NCBI GenBank assembly: GCA_009842205.1
Contig: VYFX01000063.1
Location: 248,001 to 312,000 of the forward strand
Direction of reading: 5' to 3'
DNA length: 64,000 bases
Source of the DNA: Paracoccaceae bacterium
GTDB lineage: Bacteria; Pseudomonadota; Alphaproteobacteria; Rhodobacterales; Rhodobacteraceae
The notes under the pieces were generated by a model. The model was given only the letters and a program-made list of their open reading frames with translations. It had not been told where the DNA came from and did not search any database. Within the stretch, counting starts at the first letter, position 1. The number at the start of each line of letters is the position of its first letter. Below, in pieces: positions 27,761 through 35,829 of this stretch. Both the position numbers and the translations under genes were made by a program.

Positions 27761-28842
27761 TCCTTCAAGTACTTTCTTACACTTTCCGGCCCCAGAGGAT
27801 GTTTGCTATGGGGGTAAGGATGGTGATGGTGATCATGGTGGTGGTCATGATGTCCGTGATGGTGGTGATCGTTCTCATGATCATGGGTATGTTGCAATCG
27901 GCATGCACCTGTACAAAAATCGTCACAAAGATCGCAATTTTGGACATTTGATCCTGGCGCAGAGGCACCTTGTCCCTCAACATGATGGTGATGGCTTTCC
28001 TGTTTCATACCAACCTCGTCCTCAAATCCCAAGACATTGGTTCGATACTTGCAAAGGGAACAGTTCATGGCTGTATCTCCACTAAGTATATCCTTGGCCC
28101 GGTCGGCAAAGACTTCTAGCACCAATGGATGATCATTCAGATAGGAGGCCTTAAGGAATTGTATTTCGGGATTTCGTTGAGCAATCAGATCGGTAAAACC
28201 GTATATCCGATCAATCAAAATCCCGCCAAACAGGAAATAGGGAAAAACCACCACCTTGCGATATCCCAATTTTGTAACATGTTCAAGACAGGGTTCAACC
28301 AGTGGGAAGGTTACACCGGAATAACCTACTTCACACCAACCAAATCCCATGCCTTCTTGCAATAATCTGGCCACTTTTGATACATTTGAGTTGGCATCCG
28401 GGTCCGAAGCTCCCCTGCCTATTACAACCAGACAGGTTTCCGACAAGGGTATGGCGTCATAGGCGTTTTCCTTGTCTAGGACTTCACGAATTCTCTGGGC
28501 TGATGCCTCCAGGAGTTTGGGGTCAATTCCCAGTTCCTTGCCGAACTGAATGGGAATGGAGTGTTCTCTGGAATAGCTGTTCAACACCGAAGGAATATCG
28601 TTCTTGACGTGCATGGCGGCGAATAGCATCCCCGGTATGGCAAGAATCTTTGTACAACCCTTTTCCCTTAACCTGTCAAGTCCTTTTCTGATGACAGGAT
28701 TGGCAAATTCAAGATATCCGAATTCAAGTTCCCATTCCTTGGGGAGATAACCAGGAATCTGCCTGACAGCATTGGCAAACTCCATTACTGCTTCATTTGA
28801 TCGGGAACCGTGCCCGCATAACATAACTCCGATCTTGTCCAA
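27757..28842 (-). CDS. cbiX: Sirohydrochlorin cobaltochelatase-like protein with Cys and His-rich tail
   Basis: A 361-residue CbiX_L-type chelatase, twice the length of the short archaeal form. Two CbiX repeats are seen: the first with MLCGHGSRSNEAV near the N-terminus, the second with VVIGRGASDPDANSN near residue 155. The C-terminal third carries CSLCKY, CDLCDDFCTGAC and a long histidine run (about residues 315-350, mostly HHH/DHH units). It should insert cobalt into sirohydrochlorin (factor II) early in B12 synthesis; the Cys motifs may hold an Fe-S cluster and the His tail may store or hand over cobalt. It is the first gene of the minus-strand cbiX-cobM block. Confidence 0.93.
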   Translation of the reverse strand: MDKIGVMLCGHGSRSNEAVMEFANAVRQIPGYLPKEWELEFGYLEFANPVIRKGLDRLREKGCTKILAIPGMLFAAMHVKNDIPSVLNSYSREHSIPIQFGKELGIDPKLLEASAQRIREVLDKENAYDAIPLSETCLVVIGRGASDPDANSNVSKVARLLQEGMGFGWCEVGYSGVTFPLVEPCLEHVTKLGYRKVVVFPYFLFGGILIDRIYGFTDLIAQRNPEIQFLKASYLNDHPLVLEVFADRAKDILSGDTAMNCSLCKYRTNVLGFEDEVGMKQESHHHHVEGQGASAPGSNVQNCDLCDDFCTGACRLQHTHDHENDHHHHGHHDHHHDHHHHPYPHSKHPLGPESVRKYLKD

Positions 28843-29114
28843 AATACACCCTCAAATTCAAGTTGATTAAAATATCGTTTACAAACACATTACTGGTCTT
28901 AGTCCAAAACTAATGGAGCTGAATACCCAATTCGACAAATTCATTCAGTTGACAGCATCTTGGCAATTCTGAGGAATTCTCAATGGGATGGCTTTCAAAG
29001 AAAGAAAATGATTGAAGAAAAACTAATTTTTAAATTAATCTTTCCAATAATTGAAAGTATATTTTATTCGCTAATATATTTCGTAAACAAAGATATTGAG
29101 GGAGAGGTATCGAA
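28843..29114. other. Divergent promoter region, cbiX and class II aldolase
   Basis: This 272-bp AT-rich gap separates the divergent cbiX and aldolase genes and must contain both promoters. I looked for a cobalamin riboswitch (B12 box and the multi-helix core) and see none. There is no strong dyad. The aldolase gene has a GAGGGAGAGG-type ribosome-binding site at its start. Confidence 0.4.
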
Positions 29115-29888
29115 ATGTTGAAAACAGATTATTCACATGATCAAATTGATCAGGTTGATGACAACCACTGGCAGGAAAGGGTAGATCTGGCTGCCGCCTT
29201 CAGATGGTCGGTCAAAATGAATTTTCATGAAGCTGTTGCAAATCATTTTTCCCTGGCGGTCAATGAAAGTGGAACAAAATTCCTGATCAATCCAAATCAA
29301 GTTCATTTTTCAAATATTCGTGCCTCCAATTTATTGCTCGTTGATGTTAACGATCCTGAAACCATGAACAGACCCGATTGTCCTGATCCTACTGCCTGGG
29401 GTTTGCACGGGGCACTGCACAGACTCTGTCCTCACGCACGCTGTGCTATCCATCTCCATCCCATCTATTCAACGGTTCTTGCCAGTCTGGAGGACAGTTC
29501 ACTCCCACCGGTTGATCAGAATGCTGCAATGTTTTTCAATAGGGTCATAATTGATGAGGATTATGGCGGATTGGCATTTGAGGAAGAAGGAAACAGATGC
29601 GCAGCCCTGTTTTCGGATCCCAAGAAGCAGGTTATGGTAATGGGCAATCATGGGCTGTTGGTAATCGGGCAGACGGTTGCTGATACATTTGATCGGACAT
29701 ATCTGTTTGAAAGGGCCGCAGGGAATTACATTAGGGCTTTGCAAACAGGTCAAAAATTAAGGATAATGCCAGATCACATTGCCGAAAAGGTTGCCAGCGC
29801 AGTAGAAAATTATCCCGGCCTCGGTCAAAAGCATTTTGACGAAATAAAGGTAATCCTGGATCGGGAAGAACCCGATTACGCAACTTGA
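29115..29888 (+). CDS. Class II aldolase/adducin family protein
   Basis: A 257-residue zinc-dependent class II aldolase/adducin-like protein. The family metal-binding histidines appear in AIHLHPIYST (about residue 115) and a later one in NHGLLVIG (about 179). The N-terminal FHEAVANHFSLAV block is typical. Members include fuculose-phosphate aldolase, ribulose-phosphate epimerase-like enzymes and decarboxylases of unknown substrate. Many alphaproteobacterial members of this length with GLHGALHR remain uncharacterised. The next gene starts 19 bp downstream and is probably co-transcribed. Confidence 0.87.
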   Translation: MLKTDYSHDQIDQVDDNHWQERVDLAAAFRWSVKMNFHEAVANHFSLAVNESGTKFLINPNQVHFSNIRASNLLLVDVNDPETMNRPDCPDPTAWGLHGALHRLCPHARCAIHLHPIYSTVLASLEDSSLPPVDQNAAMFFNRVIIDEDYGGLAFEEEGNRCAALFSDPKKQVMVMGNHGLLVIGQTVADTFDRTYLFERAAGNYIRALQTGQKLRIMPDHIAEKVASAVENYPGLGQKHFDEIKVILDREEPDYAT

Positions 29889-29907
29889 CAACTGGAGGGA
29901 ATTCCAA

Positions 29908-30930
29908 ATGGCTGACAGCTCTATTTCCAATTCCTCTAATAGCAAAGACTGGAACCATCAACCGACTTTGCCAATTCAAACCAACCCACTTTTCAGTTGG
30001 CCACCTGAACCCCGTTTGGCATTCAGATGGTTTGCAAAAAACTGGCTTGCCTTAAGTCAGGTGGCTATCCAAATCGTTCTGGCCATTGTTGTCTATTTAT
30101 TTATTTTTCCACCCCTTGAGGAGATGGCAGTACTTCAGTTTGGTTGGGTTTTCAAGGTTTGGTTGACCAATATCATATTATTGTCGGCATTTGCCGGTTC
30201 CATGCATTTTTACCTTTACAGTCTGAGGAAACAGGGGGATAAATTAAAATATGATCCAAGGGACCTGGGCAAGGACAGCGGGGTATTCACCTTTAGAAAC
30301 CAGGTTCACGACAATATGTTTTGGACCTTGGTTAGTGGCGTATCATTCTGGACCTTCTTCCAGTGTCTTGTTTTCCACGCTGGTGCCAGCGGATTGGCTC
30401 CGTTATTTGAATTTTCGAGTGGATATTGGGGTAAATTGTTACCCTTGATCTGGTTTGTCTTGTTGTTTTTCCTGATTCCGCTCTGGTCTTCATTCCATTT
30501 CTACTGGGTCCACAGGTTCTTGCATTGGCCACCTCTCTATAAAATTGCCCATGCACTTCATCATCGGAACGTTAATGTCGGTCCCTGGTCGGGTATCTCC
30601 ATGCATCCGATTGAGCATGCCGTGTATTTCACCAATTTCCTGATCCATTTAGTTGTGCCATCCCATCCTGTTCATATCCTGTTCCATGCCTATTTCCAGA
30701 CATTGGGAGCAGTTGCCAATCATTCAGGATTTGAGAGTTTGGTTTACAGGGATAAAAAGCAGATTCAGCTGGCAGATTTCTTTCACCAACTTCATCACCG
30801 CTATTTTGAATGCAATTATGGTACGGTGGAAATGCCCTGGGACAAGTGGTTCGGTTCCTTTCACGATGGTAGTGAAGAGGCTACCACCGAAACTTGGCAA
30901 AGAAAAAAGAGGATGTATCAATCCCAATAA
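29908..30930 (+). CDS. Fatty acid hydroxylase/sterol desaturase family membrane protein
   Basis: A 340-residue integral membrane di-iron protein. Several membrane helices precede and separate the histidine clusters that bind two irons: HRFLH (about residue 209), HALHH (about 223), a histidine pair in MHPIEH, and HQLHHRYFE near residue 295. Such enzymes hydroxylate or desaturate lipids, sterols or carotenoids using O2. The specific lipid is unknown. It follows the aldolase gene closely and converges with ettA four bases away. Confidence 0.9.
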   Translation: MADSSISNSSNSKDWNHQPTLPIQTNPLFSWPPEPRLAFRWFAKNWLALSQVAIQIVLAIVVYLFIFPPLEEMAVLQFGWVFKVWLTNIILLSAFAGSMHFYLYSLRKQGDKLKYDPRDLGKDSGVFTFRNQVHDNMFWTLVSGVSFWTFFQCLVFHAGASGLAPLFEFSSGYWGKLLPLIWFVLLFFLIPLWSSFHFYWVHRFLHWPPLYKIAHALHHRNVNVGPWSGISMHPIEHAVYFTNFLIHLVVPSHPVHILFHAYFQTLGAVANHSGFESLVYRDKKQIQLADFFHQLHHRYFECNYGTVEMPWDKWFGSFHDGSEEATTETWQRKKRMYQSQ

Positions 30931-30934
30931 CGGG

Positions 30935-32590
30935 TCACCTTACAAACTTCTTGTATTTGATTCGTTTTGGAATGATTGAATCGGGACCCAAACGACGGGT
31001 CTTGTCTTCTATATAGGATTCGAAGTTACCTTCAAACCACTCGACATGCCCTTCGCCCTCAAAGGCCAGAATGTGGGTACACAATCTGTCTAGAAAGAAA
31101 CGGTCATGCGAAATGATCATGGCACTCCCTGCAAACTCCTCCAGAGCTTCTTCAAGGGCCCTCAAGGTTTCGACGTCTAGGTCATTGGTTGGTTCGTCCA
31201 ACAGGAGCATGTTTCCACCTTCCTTCAAGAGCTTGGCCAAGTGAACCCTGTTTCTTTCCCCTCCTGACAAGAGGCCGGTTTTCTTTTGCTGGTCCGTTCC
31301 CTTGAAATTGAAAGCAGAACAATAGGCTCGTGAATTGACTTCAGCATTGCCCAACTCGATGATGTCGGCACCTCCGGATATTTCTTCCCAAACAGTGTTT
31401 TTGGAATCAAGGTTATCCCTGTTCTGGTCGACATAGGAAAGGATTGTACCTTCACCGACACTTACCTTTCCCTCATCATGACTTTCATTATCGGTCAATA
31501 TCCTGAATAATGTGGTCTTACCAGCACCATTCGGACCAATGACCCCCACAATTCCTCCGGGTGGGATGGCAAAGGAAACATCCTCAAACAGCAGATTGTT
31601 CCCAAGGGATTTTTTCAAACCTTCAACCTTGATAACATTTGAACTTAATCTCGGACCATTTGGAATGACAATCTGGGAAGTCCTGATTTTTTCCCTCTCG
31701 GTTTGTGAAATCATGTCATTATAGGCATTGATTCTTGCTTTTTGCTTGGTGCGTCTAGCCTGTACACCAGATCTGATCCACTCCAATTCCCTACTCAGGG
31801 TTCTTTGTCGTGATTTTTCCTGTCGGGCTTCATGCTCCAGACGTTTGGCCTTCTGTTCCAGCCAGCTGGAATAATTTCCTTGGTATGGAATCCCCCTACC
31901 ACGATCCAATTCCAGAATCCAACCGGTGATTTCATCCAGAAAATAACGATCATGTGTTACGATCAGGCAGGTACCCTTGTAATCAATCAGGTATTGCTGA
32001 AGCCAAGCGACTGTTTCGGCATCTAGATGGTTGGTCGGTTCATCAAGCAGGAGAATTTCCGGTGCTTCCAACAAAAGTCGACACAGGGCCACCCTTCTTC
32101 TTTCCCCACCGGAAAGGGAGGCAACCGTAGCTTCGTCCTCCGGACACCTGATGGCATCCATGGCTTGGTCGATTTGAGTATCCAGATCCCAGAGGTTCTC
32201 GGAATCAATCTTGTCCTGAAGCATGGCCATTTCATCAGCTGTTTCATCCGAGTAGTTCATGGCTAGCTCATTGAATCGATCCAGCAGATCCTTTTTCTCC
32301 TTGACTCCAAGCATGACATTTTCCCTGACATTGAGATCGGGATTCAATTGCGGTTCCTGTGGAAGGTATCCCACGGCAACTCCCTTGGCAGCCCAGGCTT
32401 CACCTCCAAACTCTGTTTCGATACCTGCCATGATTTTCATCAGGGTGGATTTTCCCGATCCATTCACTCCCACGACTCCAATTTTTACCCCGGGAAGAAA
32501 TGAAAGGTTGATATTTTCGAAGCACTTTTTACCACCTGGATAGGTTTTTGAAACCCCCTCCATATGAAAGACATATTCGTATTTTGACAT
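30935..32590 (-). CDS. ettA: Energy-dependent translational throttle protein EttA (ABC-F)
   Basis: A 551-residue soluble ABC-F protein with two ATPase domains and no membrane part. Each has a Walker A (GVNGSGKSTL; GPNGAGKTTL), an LSGGE signature and DEPTN(H/D)LD. Between them lies the short linker, and the first domain holds the arm insert typical of EttA, which binds the ribosomal E site and gates the first peptide bond according to energy charge. The length and the C-terminal RLGPDSIIPKRIKYKK match EttA rather than Uup or YheS. Confidence 0.95.
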   Translation of the reverse strand: MSKYEYVFHMEGVSKTYPGGKKCFENINLSFLPGVKIGVVGVNGSGKSTLMKIMAGIETEFGGEAWAAKGVAVGYLPQEPQLNPDLNVRENVMLGVKEKKDLLDRFNELAMNYSDETADEMAMLQDKIDSENLWDLDTQIDQAMDAIRCPEDEATVASLSGGERRRVALCRLLLEAPEILLLDEPTNHLDAETVAWLQQYLIDYKGTCLIVTHDRYFLDEITGWILELDRGRGIPYQGNYSSWLEQKAKRLEHEARQEKSRQRTLSRELEWIRSGVQARRTKQKARINAYNDMISQTEREKIRTSQIVIPNGPRLSSNVIKVEGLKKSLGNNLLFEDVSFAIPPGGIVGVIGPNGAGKTTLFRILTDNESHDEGKVSVGEGTILSYVDQNRDNLDSKNTVWEEISGGADIIELGNAEVNSRAYCSAFNFKGTDQQKKTGLLSGGERNRVHLAKLLKEGGNMLLLDEPTNDLDVETLRALEEALEEFAGSAMIISHDRFFLDRLCTHILAFEGEGHVEWFEGNFESYIEDKTRRLGPDSIIPKRIKYKKFVR

Positions 32591-32872
32591 TGAAAAACCG
32601 TAAAAAACTTGGGTGGTTTTGAATTAGTTTAATGTAATCTAATCCCTAAACCTAAATGGAAATATAATCTCTGGAATAACCCCATTTATCTTCTCTCATG
32701 GATTTAACAAGGGAGAAATTGTCAGAACCCCACCAAAAAATACATACCTAAAAAACCTAAACCAACTAAAATTTTGAAATTCAATGTGTACTAGAAGATA
32801 CATCTTGCTAGTAAATCGCAAATCTATTTCAAGATTGTCCCATTCAGTACGGTACTATGCAGGATAACCAGT
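32591..32872. other. Intergenic region between ettA and the orphan antitoxin gene
   Basis: The 282 bp upstream of ettA are AT-rich and have no open frame of gene-like quality. A hairpin-capable dyad lies at 32789-32813 (TACTAGAAGAT and ATCTT-G-CTAGTA, 11 pairs with one bulged G). No T-run follows, so it is more likely an operator or a remnant than a terminator. This is where a RelE/StbE toxin would be expected after the antitoxin gene; I translated the minus strand here and saw no such protein. Confidence 0.45.
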
Positions 32873-33118
32873 TTAAATGGCATTGAAATCAACTTCGATT
32901 TCGGTTTCCCCTTCACGCTCAAGCATAAGTGTCATATCTTCAATTTCTTCAAGCAAGTCTTCCCAAGTTGAAGCGGGTACAGCATAAAATACAGGTTGAT
33001 TTCGATTTAAGATAGCAACAGGTTTACCTTTTGAATTGTCAATGACAGCTAAGGGGTTCTTTTTCAATTCAGAGATCTCAGTGCACAAATCAGCTAAAAT
33101 CAAATTTGTATTTTTCAT
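32873..33118 (-). CDS. StbD/YafN-like (Phd/YefM superfamily) antitoxin, orphan
   Basis: An 81-residue antitoxin-like protein started at ATG 33118; the longer frame to 33214 adds unrelated residues. The N-terminal half (ISELKKNPLAVID, then GKPVAILNRNQPVFYAVP) is the DNA-binding Phd/YefM-type domain seen in StbD and YafN; the acidic C-terminal half would normally wrap a RelE/ParE-fold toxin. No toxin gene follows within the 282 bp to ettA and none precedes it. It may be a solitary regulator, a remnant, or an anti-addiction protein acting on a toxin elsewhere. Confidence 0.8.
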   Translation of the reverse strand: MKNTNLILADLCTEISELKKNPLAVIDNSKGKPVAILNRNQPVFYAVPASTWEDLLEEIEDMTLMLEREGETEIEVDFNAI

Positions 33119-33332
33119 AATCAAAACCGCAAACAAGATATCATTAAGGACTATTAATAGGTCTTTAATAAAGATTGGAATAGGATCATTTATATTCGTG
33201 TGAAAACTTTGCAAGACAGCTCAAGCGAACCCGATCAAAAGGATCACTTACTTGGGTTGTCCCGCATTAGAAACGGATGAAAAAATCAGTAAGGTATGAA
33301 GTGTCAAATGATGTTTATCTTGTGGAAATTTT

Positions 33333-33923
33333 GTGACTTGTACGAAATACAGATTGATCGGATTGCTGGGAGGTTCATTTAATCCTCCTCATCAAGGACA
33401 TATTCACATATCCAACCTCGCACTCAAGTTGTTTGGTCTGGATGAGGTCTGGTGGCTCGTTAGTCCTGGAAACCCCCTCAAGATAGAGAAACCCGCTTCA
33501 TTCCAGAGACGATGTGAGAGAGCACAGTCTATTATTCGCAACCCAAGAATCAAGGTTTCTGATTTTGAATATACATATCGTATTCACCATACCTTTGAGA
33601 CAATCAGCAAACTTAATCATCGATACCCTGATCACCAATTTATCTGGTTGATGGGATCGGATAATCTTGTTCAATTCAACCAATGGAAAAATTGGGACCG
33701 GATTTTTCGAAATATTCCCATTGCGGTATTGTCCAGAACAAAATCTGACTTGCCAGGTTTGGCTTCAAGGGCAGCAAGCTCTTTTTCCCAAAATTACATA
33801 CCTTCGAATTTGGCTAGGAACATCGCCTATCATAAACCACCAGTCTGGACATTGGTCAAAACCCCCAATATTCATGTATCTTCATCACAGTACCGGGCAA
33901 AAGGCTTGTGGAATGCTGTTTAA
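33333..33923 (+). CDS. nadD: Nicotinate-nucleotide adenylyltransferase
   Basis: A 196-residue nucleotidyltransferase that joins ATP and nicotinate mononucleotide to make deamido-NAD. GLLGGSFNPPHQGHIHIS near the N-terminus holds the HxGH motif, WWLVSPGNPLK follows, and the C-terminal SSSQYRAKG is the ISSTxIR-like motif. The start is GTG at 33333 with GGAAA upstream. In alphaproteobacteria nadD is usually next to proA, obgE or rsfS; here it stands apart from them. Confidence 0.94.
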   Translation: MTCTKYRLIGLLGGSFNPPHQGHIHISNLALKLFGLDEVWWLVSPGNPLKIEKPASFQRRCERAQSIIRNPRIKVSDFEYTYRIHHTFETISKLNHRYPDHQFIWLMGSDNLVQFNQWKNWDRIFRNIPIAVLSRTKSDLPGLASRAASSFSQNYIPSNLARNIAYHKPPVWTLVKTPNIHVSSSQYRAKGLWNAV

Positions 33924-33952
33924 CTTCAACCGAGTAAATATTTAGTTGCAAA

Positions 33953-35653
33953 ATGTCTATTGAGGCATATGAGGGTGAATCTGGACGATTGTTGGCCAAT
34001 CGTTACGAAACGGCTAATCCCGAGGAACTATTTTCACCAGTAATGGATTTGTTACCTTCGCAACCTGCGGCCATTCTTGATGTAGGGGCTGGTTCAGGTA
34101 GGGATGCGGCATGGTTCGCTGAACTGGGTTATTCAGTACTTGCGGTGGAACCTGCAGCCACAATGCGTTCATTTGGAGTGGAACGCCATAAAGATTCACA
34201 ATTCGAATGGCTCAATGACAGTCTTCCAGGTTTAAAGGAGGTTTATAGAATCGGAACAGCATTCGATGCCATATTTGTCTCAGCTGTTTGGATGCATGTA
34301 CCTCCAAATGCAAGGGAACGGGCTTTCAGAAAATTGGCCGGACTTCTGAAACCGGGTGGTAAATTGTTCATCAGTCTCCGCATGGGACAAGTGGATCAAT
34401 CCCGATCAATGCATCCAGTTAGTTCTGAGGAAATAATCTCGCTTGCCCAAGACAATGGCATGTCGGTTGTTTATCAGCAATCAAGGCCAGATGTATGGGG
34501 TCGAACTGAACTTTTGTGGGAGCAATTGGTTTTACAGTTGCATGATGATGGTACAGATGCTCTTCCAATACTTAGACATGTTGTTCTGAACGATGCAAAG
34601 TCCTCGACATACAAACTTGGATTATTGCGTTCTGTTGCTAGAGCAGCTGATGGTTCTCAAGGTATGGCGGAACATGGTTCTGATGGTGAGGTTTACATTC
34701 CTTTGGGTCTAGTAGCACTCAATTGGCTAAGGCTTTATCATCCCCTTATTAATTCAGATTTACCACAAGGCCCTAAAAATAGAGGTATAAAACGTCTTGG
34801 CTTTGTAAAAAAAGAAACTTGGAATGTTGTTTCTGGTTTAGTACCGGCAGATTTTCGTGTGGGAAGTAGTTTTACAGGTGAGCGTGCCAAAGCCGTACAT
34901 CATGCAATTAGAGAGGCTGCAGTAACGATTACAAGAATGCCTGTCCATTATATGACATATCCGGGTACGGATGAACCTATATTTCCTGTTAAAAAGGGAA
35001 GAGCTAAAGGTACAACTTATCAGCTGATCATTGATGAGCCCTACCTTTCTTCCTTTGGTAAAATGCGTGTCCCAGGAAATATTTGGCGAACGATGGTACG
35101 TTTCGATGCTTGGATAGAACCGGCACTGGTTGCCGAGTGGATAAGGTTGATGCAAAGCTATGCTAAAAAACAGGGGAGGGAGATCGAACAAGCAGTAATT
35201 TACAATGCCATGCAATGGCTTGATCCAAGTCGTGATGTGAGTTTTGTTCGAGATCAAACCATACAATTGATGAATTCTAAACCCGTTTTCTGTGTTTGGA
35301 GCGGTACTCGCCTTAGAGAAACTAATTTTGATGTGGATCACTGTCTTTCTTGGGCAGTATGGCCTTGCGCCGATCTTTGGAACCTTTTGCCATCCCATCG
35401 GAAAGTTAATCGTCAAAAAAGGGACAAACTCCCTTCTGCAGAAATGCTGGATAGAAGTTCTGATCGTATTCTTGAATGGTGGAACCGAGCATGGACTCAG
35501 AATGAAATTGTGGAAAAGAGATTTCTTATGGAAGCAAAGGCATCACTACCGCTCTTCTCGGAGAACATTGATCATGAAACTATTTTTGACGGCCTTCAGA
35601 AGAGACGATTTGCAATTCGCTCCGATCACCAAATTGCTGAATGGTCATTATAG
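33953..35653 (+). CDS. SAM-dependent methyltransferase fused to HNH endonuclease-like domain
   Basis: A 566-residue fusion. Residues about 35-160 are a class I methyltransferase (motif I AILDVGAGSGRD at 40-51, acidic AVEP after strand 2, and WMHVPP, as in Methyltransf_11/25). It lacks the N/D-PP-Y motif of DNA amino-methyltransferases. A middle region (about 190-390) carries ILRHVVLNDAKSSTYKLGLLRS, seen in uncharacterised HNH proteins. The C-terminal part (about 440-520) looks like an HNH nuclease: FCVWSG, FDVDHCLSW with H463, then DLWNLLPS with N477 and a KRDKLP tail. A single gene 29 bp after nadD with no partner genes. Nuclease plus small-molecule-type methyltransferase suggests defence or nucleic-acid processing, but the function is unknown. 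Confidence 0.8.
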   Translation: MSIEAYEGESGRLLANRYETANPEELFSPVMDLLPSQPAAILDVGAGSGRDAAWFAELGYSVLAVEPAATMRSFGVERHKDSQFEWLNDSLPGLKEVYRIGTAFDAIFVSAVWMHVPPNARERAFRKLAGLLKPGGKLFISLRMGQVDQSRSMHPVSSEEIISLAQDNGMSVVYQQSRPDVWGRTELLWEQLVLQLHDDGTDALPILRHVVLNDAKSSTYKLGLLRSVARAADGSQGMAEHGSDGEVYIPLGLVALNWLRLYHPLINSDLPQGPKNRGIKRLGFVKKETWNVVSGLVPADFRVGSSFTGERAKAVHHAIREAAVTITRMPVHYMTYPGTDEPIFPVKKGRAKGTTYQLIIDEPYLSSFGKMRVPGNIWRTMVRFDAWIEPALVAEWIRLMQSYAKKQGREIEQAVIYNAMQWLDPSRDVSFVRDQTIQLMNSKPVFCVWSGTRLRETNFDVDHCLSWAVWPCADLWNLLPSHRKVNRQKRDKLPSAEMLDRSSDRILEWWNRAWTQNEIVEKRFLMEAKASLPLFSENIDHETIFDGLQKRRFAIRSDHQIAEWSL

Positions 35654-35829
35654 AGTGTGATCAGATTGATTATAGTATTTTGAAATCCTGCCACAAATTA
35701 CCAGGGGATTATATTTCATCATTAAATTTTATCTGATGTAGGACTAGGAAACCCCCTCGCCAGACGTTAAATTCAAAAGTCGCTGTAATCAATTGAAAAC
35801 AGGGTAAATCAAAAACAAACTGGAAGAAT

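Noticed and set aside
32591..32872. A degraded RelE/StbE toxin after the orphan antitoxin
   Set aside because: Translation of the minus strand shows only short fragments with early stops and no toxin motif.
34838..35416. 192-codon open frame antisense to the methyltransferase-HNH gene
   Set aside because: No recognisable domain, it lies wholly opposite a well-supported gene, and the residue composition is that of a shadow frame.
33953..35653. Calling the fusion a type II restriction-modification enzyme
   Set aside because: The methyltransferase part lacks the N/D-PP-Y/F or PC catalytic motif of DNA methylases.
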